From NCBI GenBank assembly GCA_019914995.1, contig CM034130.1:4030001-4094000 (forward strand): a stretch of DNA of 64,000 nucleotides, in the 5' to 3' direction. A program made the position numbers and the translations under genes. The notes under the pieces are model-generated. The model was not told the origin of the DNA, did no database searches, and saw only the letters and a program-made list of their open reading frames with translations. Numbering within the stretch: the first letter of the stretch is position 1; every line of letters starts with the position of its first letter. The stretch comes from Acanthochlamys bracteata. Taxonomy: Eukaryota; Streptophyta; Magnoliopsida; Pandanales; Velloziaceae. This document shows, one piece after another, positions 12,840-25,045 of this stretch.

Positions 12840-13583
12840 CAAATTTTTAATTCAAAATTGATATTATTTAATTCTAATTAAATTGATAATTTTGACTCAC
12901 ATAAATTTATATATTGAGTTAGTATTGAACGAATTTAATTCGGTTATTAAATAATTCAATTCGAAACTAATTTATCAATCGAATTATCATCCCTAAAAAG
13001 AACAATTTTTTTAAATTTTTTTACCATATAATAAATTTTTACAATAAATAACAAAATCAATGATTGTAATTATAAATTATTATAATTATATTGTATTTAT
13101 AAAATAATACAAGATAAAAATTATAATATTATCAAAAAATTTTATTATGTAGGTGATTCTGTATTAACAAATAGAAAAACTTTTATTAAAATTTTGTAGA
13201 AGCTTTCTTTATTGAAGTTTCTATCAAAATATTATTATATATTTATAATATAAATTTTATGAATATTTTAAAGATCCATAAAGATATTGAAATATAAATT
13301 TTTTTACCTGCAGTCACTAAATTTTTTCACGAACAACACCGTACACTTATAATTGATTTTTTAGTTTCACTTAATTAATCTTAAAGTGTAGAAATAAAAG
13401 TTGATAATTAATTATTAATAGGTCGATCTAAATTTGATCCGTTTATTAAATAGATTGGATTAAAATTGATAATTTTAATCCGTATAAATTTATAGATTAG
13501 ATTAGAATTGAACGAATTTGACTCGATTATTAAATTAATACATCCGAAACTGACCTACCAATTCAAATTGTCACCTCTAAATT
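12840..13583 (-). repeat. Composite repeat, copy B (inverted relative to copy A)
   Basis: Read on the minus strand this begins at 13,583 with 'tagaggtgacaatttgaatt' and has a second block starting at 12,997 with 'tagggatgataattcgat'. The sequence just before the second block ends in 'gttctttttaggg', matching copy A. Each block is about 160 bp. No open reading frame of note is inside. The right-hand limit near 12,840 is approximate because a MITE abuts it. Confidence 0.55.
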
Positions 13584-16500
13584 TATATTTGGATCCAAAA
13601 TATGCCACATTAACAAAAAAAAAAAGGAATTTAACACGGTTATAATTTAAAAATCAGTATGAGTTGTGTACACAACCGATTCAACCTTCGTTTCTTCATA
13701 TAGAAGTTGGTGGACAGTTTCAAATTTGGGTTTGAGTAAACTATTCCATCTAGCTGCTGCATGCATCAACCTGGCCCAGAAAAAATGGACGGTCACGCGC
13801 GTTTGAATAGATCGTTAAATTTAAAAGATGTTGCATGTGGATTTGATTTGGTCCAGGCAGTCCTACACCGCTGCAGCTTTTGCCAGTAATGAAGAACAGG
13901 CAAGTCTAGAACATGTTTCCTATATGTTTTTGTTGTGTGTTTCATAAGCGACTTTCTTATTTTTTGCCAAGACAAGAACTTTAATCTTACAATTGTGGGA
14001 TTCTTTTAATTTCATTACAAGTGTTAATGGTGGTGCCATCGCATAGAAAATGTCATGACATATAGGGAAGTAATCATCATCATGTAGAAGTAGTAGAGAC
14101 CACAAAACCAAAAAGATTTCGCTAGCTAGCTGCTATTTCACAAATTAAACTAAAAGGTACTACAAATAATTAGATTCTTCTTCTTTTTATCTTTTCACAT
14201 TTCTTTTTTCCTTATTCGTTTCTTTATTTCTAAATACTTATTATTATTTTTGTTTTTGTTTGATTTGATCATCGTGAGACAAGAACTTGCATAATTTTGC
14301 TATATTGGGGTGTCTGTATCATGGCAAATTGAATTATATTAGACAAGAACTTTCGTGTATGTTTTATGCCTTCCAACTAAGTATGTATCTTTATATGTAA
14401 GGTAGATATGAAATAAGATATACCCGGTAGATATTTAGCTTGGAATTAGCTTCACCTTTCTCCTTCACTAGGCAAAGTTTAACTTCCTCATATATGTCTT
14501 TAACTTCAAAATCAAAAACAGAAATTGTTTACATGCAGAAGAGTACTATAGTTCACGGTTTGGTACACCTTGCAAATCTTTTGTACAAAGACTCAGAACA
14601 AGAAACGTTATTGCAGTAGCCTGTTGGCCACTGTAGTGCCTTTGGTATTTTGTACGGTTGAGATGGTGTTTGAGAGTGTTTTTCAACTCTTTTATATTAT
14701 AATTTTTTATTTATAATTTTTTACAATATCAATTCTACAGAAAATTTAAATTTTAGAAATACAAAAAAATTTACATTTTTAGATCTTATTATTACTTATT
14801 TTATTATTTTTTTAATAAAAAAATAGATTTTATTTTTTAAAAAATTAAGATATTTTTTGTTAAATAAAAAATTTTATTTTCAATAGCACTCACAAATATT
14901 CCATGAACAAATAGTAGATGTACCAATATATAGAACTTTGATGATTACATACCAATTTTTTCAAGATTGGTGCAATCACTTAAAGAAATAAGCAGATATA
15001 TAAATTTAAATGAGTTAGATACTCATACAACAGCAAATTCACTTCGTGGTAGATATGTACGAGTTATGATTGATTTAGGATATATTCTCTTACATTCGAA
15101 AGTGACTATTTTCAACAAAAAAAAACACTTATGAGTTTATTTTATAGTTTTTTGTAATAATTTAGTTTTTATAACTTATTTTTAATTTTTCTAAATTAAT
15201 TTTAAAAAATTACTTCTACTCCAAAAAAAAAAAAAAAAAAGAGAAAAAAATACCCTTCTGATTGTTTGAACTAATTTTAGTCAACGCATTCTTACGGTGG
15301 CCCTCTAACATTCATTTCACGTGTACTGATTGCAATAATTTCTTCAAAAGTATGAGAAGCATATAGCTTTAGAAAGAGTATGCTCAACTCAATAATGAAA
15401 GACATGGCCTGCCACTAAGAGATTGGAACAAAAACCACTTTACCGAATTCAATATGCAGAAAATTATTAGTATGGAAATGCACGGAAGCGTACAAATTAA
15501 AGCTGAAATATTGAAAGGTAACAACAGCGTTTGTGCAAAGTTAAAGAGAAATGCTTTGGATGCTTTCACTAATAAGTTGGAAGAAATTCCAAGTCAAGAC
15601 GAGAAAAGGTAGTAAAGGCAACTACACTACCTGAAAGTTGGGAGAAAGCAATTGATAGATCCTTTGATTCTTTGTTTCTAAATTAGTAACAGCGAACAAC
15701 TAGCTAGGAATTTTTTACATCATCTTTTGATTAATATAGTTAATCAAAGAAGGAGTATTATGAAATCCATTCAAGGTTAAAAAAACATTTTGAATGCGTG
15801 TTCTAAAGTCGTGATTTGGCAGCTATTTGAATATAATTTCAGAAATTGGATAGATAATCAAGTCATCGCACATTTAGATTTGGTTGGCAATTGCAGCAAA
15901 CACCATTGGAAGCCAGCTGATGAATTGCTAAGGAAGAAGAAGAAAAGTCCCCAACTGTCAGAACTGGTTTCCAACCACACGCCCAGAAAGAACACAACAA
16001 TTTAGAACCTGAAAAAATCAGATGCTGTCTGCGATCTCGTTGTTTCTATATACACTAATCAACACCCGTGTTATTTCGTGCTTTTGTCTTCAGCCTTTCT
16101 AATTTGGATATTGCTAATGAGTACGGTTGGAATACACTCAGAACAAAGAATTATTTTGATACGTGACTTCATACATATGGTGACGCAAGTTACAAGTTTT
16201 TCGCTGAAACTTGTAGCTGCTCCAAATTGAAAGCGGAAGCTGAATTTGGAAATAAAAATTTTAGCTTGAGCAATGAGAATGGTGTAAAACGCAGTCAAAA
16301 AATTCCTACCTTCAGCATAACTCTTATGGTACTTAGCCTGAATAAACTAACTTCTTTTCACCCAAAAAGATTTCATTTGTGGACTTCCACAATCAAAACC
16401 TTCATCCAGTGCAAACACTCTATGTAATGGTATGAAAATTTTTCCAACTGAAATCAACTTTCTTGACGAATTACTGACATTTTACTCACTGCATTTGACA

Positions 16501-17182
16501 TTTGCAAACTGCTCCGAACCTCCAGAAATTGGAAAGGATTTTCGAGAAGCTGTCATGATTATTTGCACCAGCAAAATGCTATGGTAAATATTCTGAAAGC
16601 ATCAGCAATCATGATATGATTGAATCTAAAACAAGTGGTCGTAGCTAAAGTTCGCGAATGTGGAACGACAATTCTTTGAACCCTTGCAAGCCATTTGTTT
16701 GATCCTCCTACGGGAATTTTGTTCAGCAAATCGAACTACTTCAGGAGATTTTAATATACGCCACGTTAGTGAAATTTGAAAGCACAGAGAATCAACATTC
16801 CATAAAATTTTATTAAAATGAAAAAAACATACAAGAAATAAAAGCTCTTCTAGAAAAGGTTGATCGTTTTCAAACACATAGTCGATTCTTTTTATTTCCT
16901 TAACAATAAGTAGGTGTTTTTAAATGAGCGAAAATAAGTTCTACAAAATGAGCTTTTAGAAATAAAGTTTTTAAAAAATGGTTTGAAGGTGAACTTAATT
17001 TGTGTATTTTAAATTTATATTGAAAGTGAAAATTAAAATGAAAAATTCTTACTACGGTAAAATAAAAGTAAAACTTTCAGCTCTGACAAACAAATTAAAA
17101 TTTTTAATATTAAAACACGCCCTAGAAAGTGTTGCCTTTTGTATCCCATAAATGTGAAAATATTTTAAATCAAACCTAAGTT
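13584..17182. other. Non-genic stretch
   Basis: No gene could be supported. The short open frames here, for example around 15,790-16,005 and 16,626-16,877, lack recognisable domains, and I found no splice partners. One MITE at 14,664-14,902 and an A run at 15,222-15,240 are the only structures I can point to. Confidence 0.5.
14664..14902. mobile_element. MITE-like element
   Basis: The left end 'ggtgtttgagagtgttttt' and the reverse-complemented right end 'ggaatatttgtgagtgctat' are imperfect inverted repeats bounding 240 bp of A/T runs. It belongs to the same loose family as the copy at 28,711. Confidence 0.5.
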
Positions 17183-17377
17183 GGCGTTTGATAGTGCATT
17201 TAAAGAATATTTCATTCCAACTTTTTATTTTACATTTACAATAACTATTTATATATTGTATAGGATTATTTAAAATTAAAAAATATAAAAAAATTATATA
17301 TTATAAAATTTTATTATTACATATATTTTAGGTAAAAATAAGCTGTAATTTTATTTTATAAGCATTCACCGACGTTC
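17183..17377. mobile_element. MITE-like element
   Basis: The left end 'ggcgtttgatagtgcattt' pairs imperfectly with the reverse-complemented right end 'gaacgtcggtgaatgctta'. The interior is AT-rich in the family pattern. It lies about 210 bp beyond the stop codon of the kinase gene. Confidence 0.5.
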
Positions 17378-17586
17378 TCTGATAAGGCATCAATAACTTT
17401 CATGTATGTGTAGTTTAGTTACACTGTATAGTTGACAAAGAAGTGACACTATGACTCCCACCTTTCTCCAACAACCGGGTCTCTAGATTGTTATAACGCA
17501 CACCCATTCTATAAGGAAAAAGTGATAAACAAAAATGAAGAAAGGAATATGAAACCTTATACCCAAACACATGAATTTTGAAGAAA

Positions 17587-20500
17587 TTATGAATAGAAGG
17601 AATTTAATGGTCTTGTATTTGAGCTTCGAATTGCAACACCGTGCAAGAATTTAGTATACCCAAGCAGATTGAGTCTACAATCCGAAGGTCTGAGCCAATC
17701 TTTAACAACTGGGTAAGTTGACGGGGGAAGATTCAATTCCTGCAGGGAACACTTTTGTCAGTAATCACAGACACATGCCCACATCTTCATTTTTGTATAC
17801 AGCTGTAAGACTTTCGCTTGCCACTTGTACCTGAGCCAGTTCTTCCGCTGACATAACTCTGTTGCCTTCCAGCTCAAAGAACTCGTAAGCAGCACTTGCA
17901 ATCTGTTCCCACCCTTCCAAAGCTTCAAGCTGATAGGGGCTAATTGCAGCGGCACAGAATTCTTCAAAGCCCATCCGCACATGCACAAGTGGCTTAAGCT
18001 ACAACAGAAAAGTTTGAGAAATTAAGTTCAATGCTCTACAATTCATGATTGATTAAGAGACCAGGCTAAGAACATGAAACTAACATAAAACGTTGTGGTT
18101 TTTTGGCTCAAATTGGCAAATAAACAACCAAATGGCTGATGTAAATCTTGCTAAAATCTTGTTCAGTTTTCATTTATAGATTCACTCAACAACAATAACT
18201 AAATAGCATAAGGTTACTTTTGAATACAGAAACAACGAAGCAGCTTAATTGATCTGCAAAATTTGGCACATCAGCTAGACGATAAGTTGTCAGTCACAAA
18301 TTGTTTTGTAAAAGAATTAGTACAGAATCTTTCTCCAAAGGAGTGAAAGAAATGCCAATTCCACAGCACTTTCGTTAGAGTAGGATATCACTAGAAAATA
18401 AGAAACAAAACTAACCTGCCAGAGAAGTAAAAGTAGTCCTTGAAAGGGAGTCATCGCATTGAGTACTCGTCCCTCAGATTGAAAGAATAGACGAAACATA
18501 GAGAACAAAGAATGTATCTTGAGAAACATAAGAAACACATCTCGAAGAAAAGGATTCATAGAGCACGCTTGTGCTGTAAATGCGTGAACATGCAGTCTAC
18601 CAAATTGGTTAAAGAGTAGCGATCAGGCGGGTAATAGGAACACTAAAGAGTTTCGGACCAGTGAGTAAGACCTAGGCATTTCAAACCTAAGTTCATATTT
18701 ACAGCTAAAGCTGCAACTCCATTGTTCATGTTGAATACATGACTTACAATCACCCATGGAATAAAGAACCTAGGCAGATGATCCGAACTACCAATCAATG
18801 CTTCTAGAGCAAAATGATACTCCAAAGGAAATCAAGTTCTTGGCACAGACTTGTTTCCTCACAGAGGATAATGGGCTGTTCAATTGCACAGAAGAGCTAG
18901 AAGAGGATAATGGGCCATCAGAAAGAAGTGATTCCAAAAGCTCCAAAGTCATTCTACTCCAATTTAGTTATCTTTCACTTCCTATGAAACTTACCTCAAA
19001 AAACTAAGAACTGGTTTCAAACAAGTGAATAACAAAACTCACTTCACTCAATTGAAAAAACTCCCTTTCGGTTGAGTTGGTATAAGAGAACAATAAAATA
19101 CTACCAATAAACTAGTTGGTATATGTATAAGAGAACAATAATATACTGCAACTTTCGCATATAGCTGAATAGGCCCTAAAGCACTTTACTTTTTTCACTT
19201 TTTGTATAATAACCCAAACGTAACAAGAGAGTGATTCATGCATGATAACAAAGTTCCTTCAACATTAACCACCAAAAGTATCCTTCACTCCTATAGACAT
19301 ATAAAACACACAATCAATAACGACTACTTAAACCTTTACATAAAGCATTGTCACTAGGTTCAACATAGATACATAGGCAAAGACCCTTACAGTTGGCTTT
19401 TGGAAAATTTAAAAAAATCAAATGATTCCTTGAAGCACATCACATATACTTTAAAATCAATAAAAAAAGAAAGAGATTAATCCACTTCACCCTCAACCCC
19501 AATCATGACCACCACAACACATGCACACACACATGATTCTACGGTGATATAAATAATGGAAGCTAGGTACCCCTTAATAAAGTATTAAATGGATAAATCA
19601 CCGGAGTGAGCTAGACTATTAGTTACAAGCAAAACAAATAAAACTGAGACTACCAAGGAGTTAGCTTTTCAACTTAGTTTGGTCTTTTGTCCGTGGGAAA
19701 ACTAAATAATCACCGTGTTTGCTTAGACACAATAAGGAATTTAATCTAAACCACTTTATATCTGACCAAATAGTAAGCATGCATACAAAATGCAGGATCC
19801 ACCAGATATAAGAAATGAACAGAGACTACAGGTACACACATAAATGCAATCCAAACTACTAATTCAAGTATCAAACTCCCTACCGCATTTAAAATATCCA
19901 GAACTCTAGACTCTTTCATTGCATCAGTTGCGTTTTTTAGAAGTGCCTACAAACAAAAAATGAAAAGTGATTGGCAGGAAATAATGTAATCGTGAAAGGA
20001 TTTGAAAAAGTAAGGCAATTGGCCACTTAGAAATATTACCTAGAGCTTACCGTTCGAAAATTTTCGAAACTCAGACACCCATCTTTAGCGGGATCTAATA
20101 AATTAAACTGATGTCTGAGATAAAAAAGCTCATCTTCAGTCAATGCCTTTGATAAAGCCTGCAGCAGTAATTTTCCAGAAAAGAACTTAAGATAGTACTA
20201 AGCTGCATTGTATAGAATGCCATGTTCCCGTAGATGGTAATTATGGATATCACTAGTTATCAGATGAAACAATAATGTTTCCTTTTGAGAGCTCTTTGAC
20301 TAATCTTATTCACCAACTACCACAAACAGAGAATTGGCATAATGTTATAAAACTTTGTCAGGAAAGCAACTTACCAATTAGAATCTGACACTTGATTAGA
20401 ACTTCTGAGCATACTACCAATAAAATCCATGAGATCACAATGCTGTACTTAGTTTATCTAGTACATTTATGTACTCAATAAAATCAATTACCAGATTGCA

Positions 20501-23500
20501 AATATGACAAATACATGTCTATGTACAAGGATAATTACCTTCAAAGCCGCACGTTTAAAAGTTGTAGCACGAAGATAAGCCTTAATTAACTTGTAGATGA
20601 GTATATCCAATGGTACTTCTCGTTTCTCATCTCGCAACCATGGGTGAGCTGTCAGCATTTAAACAGATGATTAAATTTGCTAATCAACATTAGGGAGATT
20701 AATCATAAGGTATAGCAATGCTAACAAATGTAGAGGGACTACTTTACATGAAAGGATGTGAGCAAGAAAAATTACTTAGAGCTTGTGCAGCAGTCATTCT
20801 TTTTCTGTAGTCCTTGTTCAGAAGCCTTCTAACAAAATCTCTAGCTTCTGGTGATACCGAAGGCCAGGGTGCATCCTCAAAGTTAGGATCAGCTCTAAGA
20901 ACAGCTCGGAAGATCCCTGATTCTGTCCTTGCCCAAAAAGGTCTGCTACCACACAACAAGATATATGTTATCACACCAATGCTCCACATATCTGCTTCCA
21001 TGCTGTATGATCTATGTAAGACTTCAGGGGCAACATAATATGCACTTCCGACAATGTCATTTAGTCTATCATCTGCATAGAACTCAAAAAATATTGGATA
21101 AGAGCCAAAAGCACAATAGAAACATTGCGCATGAGTAGAGAAGCTAATCATGATAACAGTGGCGTGGAGACTCCAACTAATGGTATGTTCAAGCAGGTTG
21201 TGAGAACCTGCAACATATTCGCAATCATGAAGTAGGATAACCAATTACTATAAAGAAATTATGAACTCTAAGCTTCCATCTGATATGTCATCATTTGCAA
21301 CAAAGATGTTTGAAGTACTTAATGTACTATGAGGATCATTTTGTTCTCTCGTCTCAACCCAAAAAGTGACGATTGAAACAAACATCTACTTTCCAAAAGC
21401 TTACTAGTTTACAAGCTTTGGGCAAGCAACTTAATGGAAAGAAAACAAAAGTATGCTCTCTAATAACAAGTACTACATCATCAAATTGATTTCCATATAT
21501 AAACTTTAGGACATGTCACATGTTTATAAATTGAGAAGAGACAAAGAGAGAAGTCAAGTGAAAGATGCGGTTACAATTTAAAGTCTACAGCAATTTGGGT
21601 GACAAAGAAAAATATAGATTGCAAGAAATGCTCAGTAATGACAAAGTGAGGCTCCTTTTCATGAAGAAATGGAAAGAAAGAAATTTTAAGAGTGTATGAG
21701 GTGTCAAATTCCAGTAATGTCTCATCAAGTACCTGGTCTGATGAAATCAGAAAGACCGAAATCAATTATCTTCATGGCAGCATCCTCGTCTCTGCTGGTG
21801 AACAGGAAATTCTGTTGAAGTGTTAGTTTTAGATGCCAAAACCAAATGACTTGATAAAAGGAGGTACTAGGGTAAAGAATGTAAACCTCTGGCTTTAGAT
21901 CACGATGCACAACACCTTGAAGATGGCAAAACGCAACCACACTAAGTATTTGTACCACAATTGCTTTAGCATCTTCCTCAGTGTATCTTCCACCTCTTCT
22001 CCAGAAAGCACAAAAGGTACAACACTTAATCCATGTTTGGCATGGCTTTTGAGCTTTTCAAGCCCAAAAAACCTATGCACAGTATTCTAGAAACTTTTAA
22101 AAATTTTGGGAGGGCATGGATGAATTACGTCACTGAATAATTATATACAAATATCTTTTTCAAAAAAATCATAAAATAATTTTCTAGAAGCTCCTTTCTT
22201 TCAGCTATCCCAAACATGCCTTTAGTTATGACCTTCTAATTGCAATTTGAAGCAATTTTTCACTTTTTGATCCTCAAAAAGGAATTAATCGTTACCTGGA
22301 TAGAATTCTATCTAGCAATTCTCCACCTTCACATAGTCTGATAAAACATCAGCCAAGTAATTAGTCACACTTTAGGGATGTGCTTTAAGCATTAACAAGG
22401 AGAAGAATGAAGCAAGATTCAATGCTATACAGGGAATCAACATAGTAGATGATAAGGCCATGTTAACTTGTAAATGTTAGAGATAAAAGATAGAGCATTA
22501 TTGCAACAAGATCAACATCGAAGTTACTTAAATTCTATGCGACAGGTCCGCATCTAGGTATGCATGAAAATGAGCATGAAAAGCATCAGTACATATGTAT
22601 CTGACTCAATTATAAAGAACAAGAAAAACATACTCCATGATTACGTAGACATTAAGGGCATCCTCACATGCATCATAAAATTTGATTAGATGTTTATGTC
22701 CAGACAAAGCCCTAAGGATTTTCACCTCCCTCCGAACATCTTCAATTGATATAGCAGTTGTCATCTGCCATACATACAGTTTGTTAGTTCGTAGAACAGA
22801 AAGGTTCAATGGAAATTAATCAAAGCCACTATGAATTCACACAGTGGAGTATCACACCCATACAAGAACATGTTTGTAATTGGTGCAGTGTGAGAGTAGA
22901 GATAAAGAACTTTGAACATTCTAACTTTAGTCTAGATACAGAAAACTAATTAAATCAATAACTATGAAAAATTGCAATGACCAAAAAATCTACAAAATGC
23001 ATGATTTCCAAAAGTGTTCCAATAAAGTTGAAAACCTTGGTTCATTTCATTCACTTCTATGTAAAACCAATTATTACTAAGCATATAAAGCGCGCAATTT
23101 AAAAAACCACTGATTTTCAACATATGAACAACCAAACAGAAAATATTATAGCCATAAGGCCTGTTCGTCCAGCACTTCAACAAACACAAAAGTAATACCT
23201 TAAACTCATCATTTCGGCTGAACATTGTAGAAATATTATGTACTCTATTAGGTGGAAGCCAAGCATCCTGATTTAAGTATCAAATGGAGTTTCAACTTTC
23301 AACTATTTAAGTTTAGCCAAGTGTCTAAAATTGAGCCACTTGTTCAAAGTTCTACATTCTTCCCAGAGCCAATCTTCCGCCAAATTCAACTCTAGCCAAG
23401 CAGGAGTTCGGCTAAAGTCAAATTTACATAAATATTAGGAATTCAAGCCAGTATTTGATTGATGCCATGAAGCACTCTTTCCTAGTTGATGCACTAGCTA

Positions 23501-24570
23501 AGAACTGAACCCGCTAGAAGTTGTATTATCAGATTGAAGTTACAGGAAACTGGAGTCATCGGCTCGCATTGACAATTTCCCAGAATTTGGATACACAAAC
23601 ACTGCCACAGCATTCATGAATCATGGGATCCAAAGACCTAGTGAAGTGTCAAAATCAAAAACTCGCTTTAAGAAAAGGGCAATCACGCACGCATAGCTTG
23701 TGAGGAAGAGAAATTTTATCCAAAAATCCTAACCAATGTCCATAACTGACATTTTCTTCATTAACCTAAGAACAACTTCAGATTTCACTTCCATTTTGGC
23801 GTTGGCACAGAAAAACTGCCTTAACTAACCACTATAAATACAATTCCACAACTTCCCAAAGAACAAAACCAACAATGAATTAAAGATATGGCAACCAAAA
23901 AAAATTGAAAAAAAAGGTAACTCAATTCTTCAACTGGAATCACATTGAACATTAACTTGTACCACCTCACCTTAGCTTTGGAGATGATCTTAACGGCAAC
24001 CATCTGTCCTTTAAATTCCCCTTTCTTGACACGAGCAGAACAAGTATGCCCGAAATGCCCCCGTCCAACTTCCTTTCCAAGCTCGTACTTAGCACCAAAA
24101 TTATTGCCATACCCAAAGTTCTTATCCAACTGCACGGTCTCCTCTCCCTGCACAGCACTGTTATTATTAGCCAGCGAAACTTCGGAAAGAGGCGAAGCAT
24201 TTGCTGCTGCTGCCGCAGTTGTAGTCCCATTGTTGGTATCTTCAGGGATCGGGCTGTGAGGGTGCGCCTTAGGCGCGCCAAATCGTTTCAAGATCGTAGC
24301 TTTAATAAGTTTCGCAGGAGACGGAGGCGGAAACGGGCGGCGAAAGAAGCGACGAGGAGTGGAACCAGCGGGAGAAGGAGAGATTCCCGACGGCAACGGG
24401 CTTGGCCAGACACTCGGCGGGGGCGGAGGTGATGACGTTGAAGGAGCAGTGGAGGTGCGACGGCGTGGAGGAGTGGTTGATGGCGGGAGGGGAGAACGCG
24501 GAGGAGTTAGGGCAGGAGAAGGAGTATTGTCACCGGCAACGTGAATGTTTTTTCCATGGCACTGACCCAT
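17587..24570 (-). CDS. CDPK-related protein kinase (CRK family)
   Basis: Eleven exons, each bounded by GT/AG with matching phase: 24570-23971, 22764-22634, 22337-22296, 21995-21887, 21811-21733, 21072-20776, 20648-20539, 20158-20051, 19946-19884, 17998-17831 and 17739-17587. They encode 619 residues. The MGQC start suits N-myristoylation of Gly2 and palmitoylation of Cys4, so the protein should sit on membranes. Residues 10-150 are Pro/Ser/Thr-rich and variable. The Ser/Thr kinase domain runs from about 162 to 424: glycine loop GRGHFG 169-174, lysine in VAVK at 194, HRDLKPE 288-294, DFG 311-313, APE 335-337. The C-terminal EF-hand region is degenerate, as is usual for CRKs: [12 protein letters not shown] lacks the final Glu, and later loops lack key acids, so calcium need not bind directly. 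The last exon gives [19 protein letters not shown]. Length and intron pattern are normal for the family. Confidence 0.95.
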
Positions 24571-25045
24571 GATCGATCGATCGCCACCGCAGCCGGTGCA
24601 AGCAAAAACTGCGGGCGACGGCGCTCGAGACAGAAGGACGAATTGAATGAAGATTTGGTGTTGGTGTTTCTGTGTTATGTTCTGTGATTTGTGGCCAGCG
24701 AAGTCTGCGGGAGATGCAAAGATGATGATGAAGAAGAAGGGAAGAGGTTTCTTTTCTGCGGGATCTAGAGAGAGAGAGAGAAGAAGAAGAAGAAGAAGAA
24801 GAGCGTTAAAAAAAAATAAAAAAATAAAAAAATAAAAAGGAAAGAAAGCAACGGGAGGGACAAAGAAATGTCAAGCGGGAAACAAGGAAGAATTTAACCG
24901 AAGAACAAGACAGATAGAGAGAGAGCAGTTTATGCTTGGTTTTGGTTTCCTTGTTTTCTCTGCAAACGAGGACGTAAACTATTTAGTTTTACATAATTGT
25001 CCTTCTTAAATTATTTACATGGATCTATCTTATTTTTATATGAGG
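24571..25045 (-). promoter_or_regulatory. CRK 5' leader and promoter region
   Basis: Upstream of the kinase ATG the DNA is GC-richer for about 170 bp, then contains a purine microsatellite at about 24,766-24,803 (GA then AGA units on the plus strand, so a CT/TCT tract in the transcript), followed by an A-rich stretch. CT-rich tracts are common in plant 5' leaders. No clear TATA box was found. From about 25,046 the sequence becomes the AT-rich end of a transposon-like block. Confidence 0.4.
24766..24803. repeat. Compound GA/AGA microsatellite in CRK leader
   Basis: About six GA units followed directly by about seven AGA units, within the probable 5' leader of the kinase gene. Confidence 0.85.

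Noticed and set aside
15790-16877. Cluster of short open frames on both strands
   Set aside because: None shows a known motif, and no GT/AG chain links them into a gene.
17758-17830. Read-through of the kinase frame past GCTCAG at 17831
   Set aside because: A GT donor follows there, and the conserved CRK C-terminus ([10 protein letters not shown]...) resumes after an AG at 17740, so the read-through segment is intron.
23945-24544. Several overlapping open frames on both strands at the kinase 5' end
   Set aside because: They are shadows of the GC-rich proline/serine-coding first exon; only the minus-strand frame starting MGQC joins the kinase domain.
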